From contig JAMJFZ010000289.1 in the NCBI GenBank assembly GCA_026225945.1, forward strand, positions 4,399,001 through 4,463,000: a stretch of DNA of 64,000 nucleotides, read 5' to 3'. Origin of the DNA: Cricetomys ansorgei. Its lineage: Eukaryota > Chordata > Mammalia > Rodentia > Nesomyidae. The translations under genes were made by a program, and so were the position numbers. The notes beneath the pieces are model-generated. The model was not told the DNA's origin, made no database searches, and saw nothing but the letters and a program-made list of their open reading frames with translations. Of this stretch, positions 22,978 through 35,130 are shown in pieces (the first letter of the stretch is position 1; every line of letters starts with the position of its first letter).

Positions 22978-25903
22978 GTTACAACTGTATTATAACTAGA
23001 AAAACTTACCAAAAAAACTTAATGCATAAAACTGGAAATCTATTACATTAAATAAAATGTTAAACAGCATAAATGTGTGCTTATTGTCAAAAATATGTGT
23101 ACAGGCTTATGAGTACCAAGTGCAAACTAATTATCTGATCATTAGCAAAAATTTAGCTACTATATAATTTTGTGTAATATGCACAACTGAAGTTATTTTG
23201 AAGCTTAATGTTTTCATAGTACTGAAATACTATTTTCTTGTACTTAAAAAGGAACAATTGACAGATTCATATTTCTTCAGTATTTACTTAGCCTAACTCA
23301 TATAAAGTAGAAACATAAACATAATATATATAAATAATGTAATTCTTAACCAAATAACTGAAGCAAATCTCTTTTAGAAATAACCTGCTGTATATAAGCA
23401 TTTCTTGAACAACAGCACAGACTAGTGGCCATTGGTTTGTAGCAACTGCTGGATGTGGTCTAAGATGTCTGAGGTATATCATGTGTACCATGAAATTACA
23501 TAAATATGTTGTATATTTAAATGGTAATTATGAAAACTTCATATAATTTAATTAATTTAATAGTAATTATCCAAGTCTTATATCATTTTTTGCACTTATT
23601 CCAAACTGCTATGAAGTTATCTTCAAAATAATTAGTGAAAAAAATATAAGAAAGAATGCTTCAGTATAGAACTGAAGAATGTCTTGTTGAGATGGGTATT
23701 CTATATATCTGTATTGTTATTTTAAGAGTTATATTGTACACAGTCCTCAAAAATCTCTCATTTCCTTAGCACACAGACAAGCTGAGATAACCCTATGACT
23801 ACATCTCATAGGTGCCAACTGACTTTTCTAAGACTATGTTTATGAATTCACTTTAGTCTCTGCTAATATTAATATTTAAATGTTAACTGCCTTATTTTAA
23901 GTTCTTTCCAATAGTTAAAATATTTATCTAAGTACTACCTATTATTTAAAAAGTTTATTGACAAATTCATATGAAATGTAAAAAATTCTTTTGGGCTAAA
24001 GAAAACTTGCAAGAATTTGCGCAAGCATCTCCTCATACAGTGACCATAAAGGACAAGAGAATTGGTTAAAGGATGATAGACACCTTCATTTTGGTTTCTC
24101 AATCCTGAGTAATTTTCTTTCCAAAATTCATGGTGTGGGTTTTCTGCTTGGATTTCTTAATCCCCAAGGAGCAAGGAGGCCAGACTCTACTCTGGCATAG
24201 CTGGAGATCTTGGGGTGCAGTTGTTGATTGAATGAAAGGACTCTATCTGCTATCGAAAAGAGATGGAATACTGAATGCTCAGATATGTGTGGTGGATAAG
24301 TCAGAGTGATGCAGAACTGTGTTCATCCCAGGAAAGTGAGAGACCTGGCCTCTGATTCCCAGAAGTCACTATTGATCTATGGAATAATGTCGTAATTTGA
24401 GTTTTCATTGTAATGTAAATGCAGACATATTGGTTATTAACCCTGTAACTTTGAAAAAGATTGTTCTCTTCCTGTGTTTAATTTTCTAATCTATGTACTG
24501 GATATAATTTCAGTGATCTGATGGGAGTCTACTGATGCTAAATAAAATAAAGTTATATATACTGAGAAACAGAAAGTGGCAACAAATTCTTATATTATTC
24601 CCAGTTTGCATTTGTGACTATTTTCTTTGCTGTTCTTCTTCACAAAGCAGTGATTTGAATACTCCCACTGATTCTGTTTTTTGTATGGAGTTATCATACC
24701 AAGTCTGATCCCATTTTTATATCTTTACTCATTAACTTGGGATCTAGAGCCAATATAAACAATTTAAAGACTACTTTGTTTTTATTTAGTTAAAAGAAAA
24801 ATTCAATAATATGATTTTTGATGATTTATTTATAATATTCTCTTTCCATTCTATAGTAACATATTCTTTTATGAAAAAAAATTAGACATAATTTTCTTTC
24901 TCTAGTACACATAGTTCTGGTGTGTTAGAAATGTCTTAACGGTGGAAAGGCGTTTCTACTATCTAGTCATTCCTGGGGCTGACCGTCTCTCTTTCATGTT
25001 AAGAGTTCTCTGAAGATGCATGCTTTTGTCACAAATTCTGATCTTTCGTTCCTGTCTTACAAAGTATGAAATATAACCAGTCATTTAAACATAAAAGATA
25101 ATTTAAGTCACAACCACCATAGCTTGTGATCAAAATGCAGATGTTTACTGCCTAGGTATATTATGGTAAAAACAGACTGTGTATATTTTCTTTCTACAAG
25201 GATATGGGATCATTCCTGCTACTCTCTTTAATATAGTTACACTCTATCTAATGGCGCATTGCTCAGGACATGTTCCAACCACTGCAGTATGCATAGTTGT
25301 TTTAAGACTGCAGTTTATTTTGTGCATACAGACTTTTGGAATATGTCTTCCTAAAGACAAAGTGGCCCTTAGAACTTCGCAGATTTATGCAGGTGGATCC
25401 AATCAGAATGAAGAAGGAAGGTTCTGCAGTGGTGTCTCTAATCTTACTTCTGATGCCTCCTTAAGGCACCGTTGTATCTCATCTGGTTTCTTCATGAATT
25501 ACTATTCAGATGAACAGTGTTACCACATTTTCTTGTGTGATATCATGAGACATTATGAATTACAAATTTAAGTGACAAAATATCTTAGAAAATATGCTTA
25601 TGTGTCTTAAACATTGTGCAGACTTTTAGAGGTTCATGAGAACTCCTAAGTTAACCCTTGAATCTAAGAAGGTTCATTGACAAGAGATAGAATCCATTTA
25701 CTACTGGAATTTACTCTCCTCTCAGCCATTAAATATCAAGCTATATGGTTTTAAAAGTACTTTCAACAACATAGGAACACTTTGAAAACAAGGAGTCATT
25801 TTATGTAGGTAGTACGTACTGATTTTACTTGGAAGTTGCTGGTTGTGTGAAATAACCTGGTACATAACTCCATCAGAGAACTAGGATCAAAATTTACGTT
25901 CTT
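22978..25903. other. Unassigned AT-rich DNA, including possible MIR at 24440-24560
   Basis: Nothing coding is evident. Around 24440-24560 the order 'ctgtaactttgaaaaagatt', 'taattttctaatctatgtac' and 'tgatgctaaataaaataaag' resembles an eroded sense MIR. The 130-codon frame at 25179-25571 is the longest one that is neither low-complexity nor inside a recognised repeat. It has no recognisable domain and no conservation evidence here. Confidence 0.45.
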
Positions 25904-26070
25904 GCTGCGTGGTGGTGGCAAACACCTTTAATTCCAGCTCTTGGGAGGCAGAGGCAGGTGGATCTCTGTGAGTTCGAGGCCAGCCTGGTCTACAGAATGA
26001 GTTCTAGGACAGCCAGAGTTACAACAGAGAAACACTGTCTTGGGAAAAACAAACAAGCAATCAAACAAAA
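25904..26070 (+). mobile_element. B1 SINE with flanking duplication
   Basis: Full-length B1: 'gctgcgtggtggtggcaaac', 'ctcttgggaggcagaggcag', 'tgtgagttcgaggccagcct', 'ggtctacagaatgagttcta', 'gagaaacactgtcttgg', then a CAAACAA-type tail. The left flank 'atttacgttcttg' and the post-tail 'aacttatgttctcc' look like an imperfect target-site duplication. It sits immediately upstream of, or within, an older L1 3' end. Confidence 0.95.
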
Positions 26071-26084
26071 AACTTATGTTCTCC

Positions 26085-26530
26085 TCGGTATGAAATTGGA
26101 AGCAGGTGGGTGTACATCAACATATGAGTGGAAAATAAACATGTAGTATATGTGCATGTGGAAGTTTACTCAACCTTAAAGAAAAACGAGACTATAAAAA
26201 TTTTGGAAAACGTAAGTGAGATAACACAGGCTAAAAAATACAAACACTGCATGTTCTCTCTTATGTTTGGATACTAGCTTCTAATTTGTATATATGTGAC
26301 TCTGTGTGGGAGTGAGTATGTGTAGAAGCCAGAAATCTAAAACGGCATCCATGAGAAAAGAAGAACACACCCTTAAGGGAAGAGGGTTTGGAGGATAACA
26401 CAACAAATGTGATAGGAAGTTGAAATGAGAAATACCAGGGGTAGAACTGTAGAAGCTTAGACACGACAGGGGCTTGGGAAAAAGAAATCAGAGGAGAGGG
26501 TCTACCAAGATGAAACATATAAGAAAATTC
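26085..26530 (+). mobile_element. Old L1 (L1M-type) 3' end
   Basis: The end of ORF2 and the 3' UTR of an ancient L1 are recognisable. 'tttactcaaccttaaagaaa' corresponds to the 'actcagccataaagaa' segment, 'aaacactgcatgttctctct' and 'tatgtttggatactagcttc' are the hallmark L1MA/MB 3' end, and 'ataccaggggtagaactgta' is from the 3' UTR. Sense orientation. The adjacent B1 probably inserted into it. Confidence 0.75.
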
Positions 26531-29500
26531 CAGGAAATGCTGTTTTTAAGCTAATTAAAATATATATGTAAATGTATTTGGCTTATGGTTCTGGAGAATA
26601 AGGAAGTGCAGAAACATATGGCCAGTATTGGTTTAACAGGGTGCAAGAGGGTGGAAGGTTATCAAATCAGATTATATATGAAAATGCAATCGTGAACAAT
26701 ACTTTATATACTAATTAAAGACAGTAAAATTAGATTATTTATATTGTCTTTAATCTATAACCAGAGTACTTTGTATTTTCTATAGTCATATGCTTCTTGA
26801 TTTTTGTAATATCTTGGGGGTTAACTACTTCTGCTATTTGAGGAAATAAAATCTTAATTTGGTTCCAGAAGTATCTACTAAGTAATTGTATTGATTTATG
26901 CTAAATCCAAAGTTAGGGTTTAAGTATTTTCTGGTTAGATTCAGTGTTTTCTTTAACTTTTTATTCCCGGTATGTTTTCATGTCAACTGTTCAGGTGCTG
27001 TGGGATCCTAAACATTTGTTTGGTTTTTGTTTTTTTGTTTGTTTTGTTCTGTTTCCTTTTTGCAATTTGAAGTTTATTTTAATGTAATAATTTTTGCTCA
27101 CATAATATAATATCAATCAAGTTTATTAAAGTACAGGTAGTTATTGTTGGCATTTTTTAATATTTGAAATTATATACAGTTATATTATTTCTCTATTCCT
27201 TTTTCTCCCTCCTAAACGTTCATATATTCCACATTGCTCATTTTCAAATTCATGGCTTCTGTATTCATTAATTTCATACAATATAATTCGATTATATTCT
27301 TTCCCCTTCCACAACTCCTCTCAAACTCCCACCTACATAAAAATTTTTGAGAGGAAGGAGATATGAAGTTGGCCCAAAACCTTCTTGAATATGTCCAAAT
27401 TAAGTAAAGCTATGATTTCTTAAGAACTTGGTTTCTGTTCATCAAAAGCTGTCACTGAGCTTTTAAAATTCTGGATGAGAACAGGCGTGGTTACATTATC
27501 TTTCTTAAGGTTGAATGCACAGAGACAGTTTGCTTTGGCCTTACGGTTGAGTTAGCTGCACCTAGAGATTCATGTCCATTCGGCTTCTATACGGGATACA
27601 CCTTCTGGTTGCCTGCTGTTCAGTTTTCTCTCATCTGGGCATCTACATTATCTGTATTTGATCTTCCAAAAATAGCACCTTCTCTATAAGCTCCTTCATC
27701 AGTACTAACATGCTAGTGGTCCTGCTGATAGATCTGCATGCTTCTTCTCCTCAGGATGTCATAAGGATGGCAACATCAGTGCAGAGTGAGCAGGAGAGCA
27801 TGCTGAGTTGTCAGGAAATGGTTTGAACAAATCAGCTTCTTCCTCTGTTGCTCTAGATAGCGTTTAATAGGTCAATCAGCCTTGATAATTCATCTTGGGC
27901 TTCGATCTACCTTTGCCTCTTTATGGTGTTTGGCAGTGGGCAGAAACACAACCAGCTTTGAATTACACCAGGAAACTGACCCAGTGCAAGGTGCACGGGT
28001 GAAAAGGGGATTAAATTTGCACTTATCTTTTATGTGCCCACAGGGCCTTATTTGCTGGTGTTTAAATCTCTGGGAAAAGCAGTAGGAAGTTTCAGCATTT
28101 TGCTGCCTCTGCTGCAGCAGTCCCGCGAGAGTATTGCCCTGTGTCTAACCATAATTCACTGTCATTCTGCTTCTAAGTAGCAATGCTTCTGTGGACCTTG
28201 TGCAATCCCGAAGACGCTGCTTTAGGTTAGTTTGCCAGACGCTCCAGAAAAATGCTGTCACTGGGGATGTGCTTCTAAAGCAAATATGATCTTGCCGAGA
28301 ACAGATGAGGTTATCCAGTATATTTAGGATTCTCAGACAAGGTACCTGCTAATGAGTTACTGTCTAGATTAACTTATAGAGACAGTAAGAAAAGTTTTCC
28401 TTGTCCTGGGTGACAAAATTCTTTTTTTAAAATGTTCAATAATTTCATTCACATCCTCTAGCAAAGAAAAATGAACAGTTTCAGCAAAATAAGATTATTT
28501 ATATTAGTGACACCCAGATTGTTGATGTATTATAATTTTCAATTCTTGGTCACATTAAATCTTTAACAAGTAACAGAGCTAAGAAATATTTATTTCTCAT
28601 TCTTCTATTTTAGACAGTAGTGAATCAAGGTCTTGAAATAGTTCTTCTAAAATATAATGTTCTTGCCCTTGCAGTTATCTTATTTTAGGTCCATAAGTGG
28701 CTTATTGACCTCCTGAGAAAACTGTTTTCTATAGATAAGACTTTGAGGCTGATTCTTTTCAGCTGAGTTTTTCTGATTCCATCAATTTCACATTTCTATT
28801 TATTTTATTTTTAGCACATTCAAAATTAATACTTGAGAGCTGTTCAGTGTTAGTCTTTCACATAGTTTCAGTATCTTTAACTTTAACCATTTTATTCTCA
28901 AGTCACAATTATTGTAAGGGTAAAACAAAATAAATGTAATTTGCAATAGCTGTTTTTAAAAGCTATGTTCTTTCCCTAGTTATACAATCTGTTTTTGTGA
29001 ATTCTTTAAATGTATTTTTTATCCAAAGAGAATGCATTTAATATGGAAAAATGACCTACTATTCTTACATTCTTAATTTGCAGAAAGGTTGGTATGTATC
29101 CACTAAAGGAAAAGAAAATTCTTTTAAATGCCCCATTCTTCAAAACAAACAGAAATTGTAGAATAAAATCAGTCCCACTCATGCTGCAGTAAATTTGCTT
29201 TGCAAAAAGGTAGAATTGTACAGTAATAGCTTTTAAACAGATTATCTAATTTTCCAAGAGTGCATTTTTCACTTTGTGTGAAACTGAGATGGAAGAATCC
29301 ATTTCAATTTGATTAAACACATTTAAAATTGAGGGCTTTCCGAGCTCAATTACATCTTTCATTTAATATTTTCTTTGCAATTATTTTTCTCATTTTTTCT
29401 CTTATCTTTAAAAGAAATTTTCCTTGCATTAGAAGAAAATACTTAAGTCATTTTACTTTATGACTAACTCACACACAAAAAAGCTTACTTTTTGAGTACA

Positions 29501-29619
29501 TACAAGTTAAAATTTTCATCTATTTCTCAAATTTGGTGAATTCTGTAGCAGTGTACAATAAGAACACTTTAGAGGAATTTGTTTCTTCCTCCCCTCCTGC
29601 TGTCTTAGGGAATGGTGGT
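26531..29619. other. Unassigned AT-rich non-coding DNA
   Basis: No gene found. A T/G-rich run lies near 27013-27063. A weak resemblance to an abundant rodent repeat ('ttctccctcctaaacgttca', 'caaattcatggcttctgtat') is seen at about 27180-27300 but not called. Confidence 0.45.
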
Positions 29620-29941
29620 TGTGGAAGTTTATTTTTAGTTATGTATAAATTAACTGTTTTGTGTACTGTTGGGTGAGGGGCTGCCTAGGCCTTAGCCTTT
29701 GTATTGTCTGCAGGTCTGTTGGATTTATGTGAGGGAAGTTGATTGCTAATGATCTGCATATGCTATCAGTAGAACACCTGAGGGGTTCTGGAGCAATAAA
29801 AACAGCTGAGCTCAGATGTTTCACTGTCCAGAATGATGTTGCCAGATGGTGATTCCCTCTGCTGAGTTCTAGCAAGGTTGGCACCAATGAATATGCCCCC
29901 ATGTCCTTCTTGGGCGTGCCACCCCAGTAGGTATACAGCTA
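29620..29941 (-). mobile_element. Unclassified 0.32-kb rodent repeat, copy 1
   Basis: Reverse-complementing this stretch gives a sequence collinear with 31573-31900. They share an exact 17-mer (CAGTAGAACACCTGAGG here at 29767-29783, complement at 31740-31756) and 'gcagatcatta', and diverge elsewhere. The end motifs (AGCTGTATACC; ACTTCCACA) match the ends of copy 2. LTR or non-autonomous DNA element are both possible; I do not recognise the family. The 87-codon minus frame within it is probably chance. Confidence 0.65.
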
Positions 29942-30788
29942 CAAATAGTAGTCCAAGGCCTTGAAATAGTTATTTTAAATACAACATGCTTATCTTTGTA
30001 CTTATTTTTTTAGGACCCTAAAAGGTAGTTTATTGACCTACTGACAAAACTATTTATTAAACAAACAAACTAGAAGTCTATCCCCAAACAAATTTGTACA
30101 TTCTGGTAGCTGAATCACTTCCAGTTGTTTCTTCAAACAGTGCTGGACACTCTCGTAAATGGAGAGGGTCACTGAAGTTTGTTTGAGAGTAAACAAGAGT
30201 GGGTGAGCAGAAATTGCATCCCCCTACGATAAAGTGTTTGACTTAATGTTAGAAGGCTTGCCTGTTGAATTGAGGTTACATCACCAATGCATAAAACCTA
30301 ATCTCATCACATTCCTTATCCAAGATTCTTAATTTGTAACAAAGTGGAAGACTTTGGGGTTCTCTGATCATTAGTGAGTTCATTTGCAGGTAACAGTTGA
30401 CCGAAAATTATTGGTCTCATTTTTTCCAGTACATTGAGTTTGTCCTGATTGGCTTTTACCAAATGATGGAGTTGATATTTTTTCTCACTTTTTCTATTCC
30501 ATTTTATCATATATCCCAACTTGGTAAGTTCTTTTATTGTTTCTTCTATAAATATGATTTATGATTTCAAGACAGACCACTCTGCTATGATTTTTATTCT
30601 AAGATGAGGTATTTAAAATGTACTCCAAATTTTCTTCAAAAGGATCTTAGATACTAAAGCTAAAGTTCAATATTGTATGCCTTTATAAGACAAGTAACAG
30701 GGTTGCCAACAGTGATAAGGTTGTTGCAAAAATTAGTCAAATCCTATGGCGAACTTGGTTAACTGGATCACCATCAGATTCCCAGATA
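29942..30788. other. Unassigned non-coding DNA
   Basis: AT-rich, with no recognised element apart from short AAAC runs near 30059. Confidence 0.5.

Positions 30789-30864
<76 letters not shown>
30789..30864. repeat. (TC)n(AC)n compound microsatellite
   Basis: About 23 TC units followed directly by about 15 AC units. Confidence 0.97.
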
Positions 30865-30867
<3 letters not shown>

Positions 30868-31572
30868 GGATGTTTTAATAAATTACATTATCTTTCAAGG
30901 AAAGAAAGTAGTTTTATAGTCACTCAAGGAAGTCCTACAGCATGGCAGATTAGAGCAAAGAAATATTTAAGGATTATGCACAATCTTTCATTATTATGGG
31001 CTGTATTGCTGTATTATCTTATAATTAAGTAGCTAAGAGAGACTCACATTTTATGCCATGGTATTTTAGAAATTATATTAGTCTATTAATAGTTTTTACT
31101 CCCCAAGCTTTTCCATTTATTTACTCACAAAGACTTGGAACTTACAGTCCTCATGGCTATAGATTAAAGGTGTCCCCATTTTCTTCTTCAGGGGAATCTT
31201 GAGGAGTTTCGCTCTTTTCACCCCACCCCAGCCACCACTCCCCTTCAGGGGAGGCTCTTCTTTGGTAAGTCTTACATGCTTTTCGTTGTGAATTCAGTTT
31301 AGTAAGATCTGGGTGTCTATCCTAAACTAGAACAAGAAACAGAAATGTCAAGATCATTCACTAATTATAGCATTCTTTTAAATAGGTGATCATAGCTTAT
31401 ACATTGGAGGACGACTACTCTTTTAAATTATTCTAGTAATGAATCTACTTTTGAAACTTGCAGTTGTGAAATTAAAATCATATGCTAGAATGGACATTGA
31501 TGATTTTCTGATTCTAAAATTTTACTCTCTTTGCTTATCACTTTTGTTTAAATAATATATTCACAAATACTT
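30865..31572. other. Unassigned non-coding DNA
   Basis: No recognised feature. A short C-rich patch lies near 31220. Confidence 0.5.
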
Positions 31573-31900
31573 GTTGTTGTATGCCTATGGGACAACTCAC
31601 CAAGGATCACAAGGAGGCATATTTCATAACTGCAAAACCTGGCAGACCTCAGCAGAAGGAACCACCATCACAGCAAATGCTGTACTGGACAGTGTAACCC
31701 TGAGTGTCTGAGATCAGATGTTTTTATTCTTTCAGAACTCCTCAGGTGTTCTACTGGAAGCACATGCAGATCATTATCAATCAAAATCCCCCACATAAAC
31801 CCAACTCCTGCATTCAATACAAAACTCAAAGACTTAGGCAACCTCTCTCCAAACAATGCACAAAAACCATTTCAAATGTAACGAAAAACAAGCATCCACA
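31573..31900 (+). mobile_element. Unclassified 0.33-kb rodent repeat, copy 2, with 10-bp flanking duplication
   Basis: Collinear with the reverse complement of 29620-29941. It is bounded by identical 10-mers ACAAATACTT (31563-31572 and 31901-31910), which look like a target-site duplication and fix both ends. The termini (GTTGTTGTATGC at the start, GCATCCACA at the end) are weakly inverted relative to each other. No coding capacity is evident. A non-autonomous DNA transposon or a small solo LTR would both fit; a 10-bp duplication is longer than usual for an LTR. Confidence 0.65.
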
Positions 31901-31962
31901 ACAAATACTTTAGTAAGCAACTATTGGGTAACTATTGGATAACCAGAAATTTTAAGTGGTAT

Positions 31963-32176
31963 TTAGTTTTTTATTATGTGTATATGTGTGTATATAGATA
32001 TAGTTATGTGCACATACAAGTGTGAGTACCCATGAAATCTAAGTGGATATCACATCTCCAGAAACTATAGTTGAAAGCAGTTGTGCACCACCTAACATGA
32101 GTGCTGGGAACTGAACTGTGATCATCTGCAAGAGCAGTGTGCTCTCTCAAACACTTAGCCACTTCTACCTCCCTAA
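31963..32176 (-). mobile_element. B3/B2-type SINE, antisense
   Basis: On the plus strand the order is a T-rich end, TATATGTG units, 'gtgcaccacctaacatgag', 'tgctgggaactgaactgtga', 'gcaagagcagtgtgctctct' and 'cttagccacttctacctccc', which is the complement of a B2/B3 body and tRNA-derived head. Diverged. Confidence 0.8.
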
Positions 32177-32221
32177 TCACTAGAATCTTGGAAGAGTGTA
32201 CCATGCTAAGCCCAGGTGCTA

Positions 32222-32590
32222 GAAAGTAGCCTGGGGATTGAAGTGCTTGCTTGACAAGTACTTGGTAACCAAAGTTTGTATCCTAAGTGTTCAAACAAAT
32301 GTTTGATGACCTTGGTGGCTCGGCCTATAATACCAGCTCCAGAAGGTAAACAAAGATGGGAGGTCCCCTGACCAGGTTGAATAGTAAGAATAGAGACATG
32401 GTCAGCTGTGGGTCTAATCGAGGGAACGTTCCTTAATAATCAAGGTGAAAAAGAGATTGAGAATGATTCCTAACACCCACCCCAGGCCTCCATGTACATG
32501 TGGACACACTAATATTTGCAAACCCACACATGTGCACCCACCTACATGCAAAACCTGTTCACACAAATATAAACACCTTACAAACATCTT
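32222..32590 (+). mobile_element. B3 SINE
   Basis: Sense B3 body: 'ggggattgaagtgcttgctt', 'gacaagtacttggtaacc', 'accttggtggctcggcctat', 'gggaggtcccctgaccaggt', 'tcctaacacccaccccaggc', 'ctccatgtacatgtggacac', then CACA-rich units. Diverged but collinear over its length. It lies just 3' of an antisense B3, so the two form an inverted SINE pair. Confidence 0.75.
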
Positions 32591-32708
32591 TTGAAAATGA
32601 CATTGAGTTGATATTGATATACCGCATGTTGTGGTTTATCAGAATTTCTGTTGTGGTAGAAAGTATAATTTTACAATTATCCATATATAGCTATATACAT
32701 GTACACAT

Positions 32709-32711
<3 letters not shown>

Positions 32712-32753
<42 letters not shown>
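32712..32753. repeat. (AC)n microsatellite
   Basis: About 21 uninterrupted AC units, probably grown from the CA-rich tail region of the adjacent B3. Confidence 0.97.
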
Positions 32754-32756
<3 letters not shown>

Positions 32757-33027
32757 GGAGATGGTTTTTGTGGATGACATTTTGAAGAGCCTTGAAGCAG
32801 TACCTAGTAAGCATATCTGAATATATCACTTCTGGGAAGTTGAGGGAGTAGGATAATTCCAGAGTGGCTATTACAGAAAATCAAATAGCCAAGTGATTGG
32901 AAAAGAAACCTGATATCACATGGGCTATCTCAAAAGCATCTGTTAGTCAATCTGTAGATCCATAATACTGCTGCTATGAGTTAAGATTTCTTAATGAGAT
33001 TAGCTCATTACTGTTGTTTTTTCTTCA

Positions 33028-33071
33028 TTCCTTCCTTCCTTCCTTCCTTCCTTTCTTTCTTTCTTTCTTTT
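33028..33071. repeat. (TTCC)n(TTTC)n microsatellite
   Basis: TTCC units change to TTTC units within 44 bases. Confidence 0.95.
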
Positions 33072-34053
33072 CAATGTTATCTTCAGTGGTGAACTAGAAG
33101 ATGTCATACTGTAAAGAAAAGGCATTACTATCAGATGAGTATAGTGAGAATTCCTTTGGACCAGTATTTCTGCACACATAAAGCTAGAAGTCTATCATAG
33201 CTGCTTTTCACAGGAGTCATATAACATTCTCTGGACATTGTGATGTATATGTTCCCTATTCTTACCTCTTACAGCAAGAGCTCACATCTCATGAATCAAG
33301 CCCCTGCTCAAGTCTAAAAGAAGCAGTTTTGTTATTAAATGATACATTCAGGATACTACAATCTAGATACCATTAACCTTTAATATAGCTGATTATCCAT
33401 CCTACTTTTCTGATATTTCTTTTCATTCAGGACTACATACTTCTAAAGTAATTTGGAATCTATTTAAATATTCTGTTACCTCAAAATGAATTTTCATCTC
33501 TTACATGTTCATAAATCTCATACATCACTGAAATACAGATCTATGTTCTCCATACCAATTCTGTATCTAACTTAAAAGTGAAATCATCCTAGAATAACCC
33601 TGTGAGTCCTTAGTCATATCTCTCAATCTCCTGCCACACAGAGGATGGATCATCTAAAATCTACTATATTTCTGGAGTCAATAACTGTCTTACCAAATTG
33701 GACACATATTCTCTAGCACATATTAAAAAAGTAGTATCTGTAATTTGGAAATATATTTTCTCTTCTATAGTGTTATAAATAGCCTAAGACCTTCATCTAG
33801 ACAGACTAACAGATTAATAAATTTTATTACTTCACTTTGCTTACAAACTTTGCTCTTTAATGTTCTCAGTGGCATAATACTTAACAAAGTTGTTTGAGTG
33901 GTCTATTATTAACCACCTTCACTAATGCTATGTAATAGTAAGTTAGTTTATCCCCTTTTGAGCACATAATGGTGATTTAAGCAGTATTATGAAGGTTTCT
34001 AATGAAGCCATCAGCCTCAAACCAGATAGCACAGCCATAATAGTCACTTATCA
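33072..34053. other. Unassigned AT-rich non-coding DNA
   Basis: No gene or repeat recognised. Confidence 0.5.
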
Positions 34054-34196
34054 GGCTGCAGAGATGGTTCAGTGGTTAAGAGCATTTGCTGCATGTGCAG
34101 AAGATGTGAGTATCCAGATGTGGGTGAAGGGAACAGAGCCTAGGTCATCTCCAAGAGCAGCAAGTGTATTAAACCTCTAAGCCATTTCTCCAGCCC
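34054..34196. mobile_element. Inverted pair of B2 heads (palindromic SINE)
   Basis: The left half reads as a sense B2 tRNA-derived head ('ggctgcagagatggttcagt', 'ggttaagagcatttgctgc'). The right half is the reverse complement of a second head ('ccaagagcagcaagtgtatt', 'aagccatttctccagccc'). The two heads point towards each other with no body or tail between them, so the 143 bases form an imperfect palindrome with arms of about 60-70 bases. Origin could be a twin insertion or template switching during reverse transcription. Confidence 0.8.
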
Positions 34197-34804
34197 TTAA
34201 TCCGGAATTTCTGGGTATGTGGAAAACCACAGGGATTCTCTTTTGTCTCTCACTCTTAATGTATATAAACCTTCATTCCCCCATGAATCTTTTCCTGTAC
34301 AACATATCCCTCCCAAGGGTTAATGTTTGCACTGATCACCTCTTAGGTGTCTGCCCTCATCACTTAAAAGCTTCACTGATAAACTCATCTAGTCTCCTAC
34401 TGTGAGTGATTCATAGCTCATGACATGCAAATCAATATATCCCCCTCACATCTCATTCCTGGGAACTCAACACATATATTTCTCACTACATTCATTTATA
34501 AACTTCTAGCACATTAAAACATAGCTTACACTTTTCCCTAGGAACCTCTTACCCTTCCCATGACTCTGGATGGAGGACACTTTCCCAAGAAGAAACTCTT
34601 CCCTTCTTTCAAACTTTCTTACTTTTTACAATTCTCTCACTATATCTTATCAGTACCAATGTTGAAAACATGAGGAAAATTATAGAAAATTAAAAATATA
34701 TTGCTTTGTATTTTAAACTGCGTTCATTGGGAACTATCCATCAGATGAGAAAACACACACTTTGACTAAACAAGGAGAAGGTGACTTACTACCAAGTAGG
34801 AGAT
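34197..34804. other. Unassigned non-coding DNA
   Basis: Pyrimidine-rich in parts (34240-34640), with no recognised element. Confidence 0.5.
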
Positions 34805-35130
34805 TGTCTTAATTATGGCTTATAATACTGTCATAAAATACCCTGATGCAGAGCAACTTGGGCAGAGTGTTTATTTCATATTATACTTCCACAGCACAGT
34901 CCATAATCAAAGGAAGTCAGGGAAGGAGTTCAAGGCAGGAAACTGGAGACAGGAATTAAAGCAGAAAGCCATGGAGGAGTGCTGCTAACTGTTTTACTCT
35001 CAGTAGCTTATTCAGCCTGCTCTTTTATCTACTCAAGGACTACCTGTCTAGGAGTAGCAACACTCATAGAGGAATGGACCCTCCCACATCAATCATTAAT
35101 CAAGAAAATGCCCTACAGGAGGAGGGTTTT
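34805..35130 (-). mobile_element. MaLR LTR, MT-like, antisense, 5' end truncated
   Basis: On the plus strand it starts with TGTCTTAATTATGG and continues 'taccctgatgcagagcaact', 'aggaagtcagggaaggagtt', 'ccatggaggagtgctgctaa', 'gcttattcagcctgctcttt', 'catcaatcattaatcaagaa' and 'aatgccctacagg'. This is the reverse complement of the LTR at 54126-54554. The part that would carry its TG start is missing. A TTG-rich and T-rich run follows at 35127-35171. Confidence 0.75.

Noticed and set aside
29639..29902. 87-codon minus-strand frame as a possible retroviral protein piece
   Set aside because: It sits in a repeat copy whose partner at 31573-31900 does not keep the same frame open, and no retroviral motif is visible.
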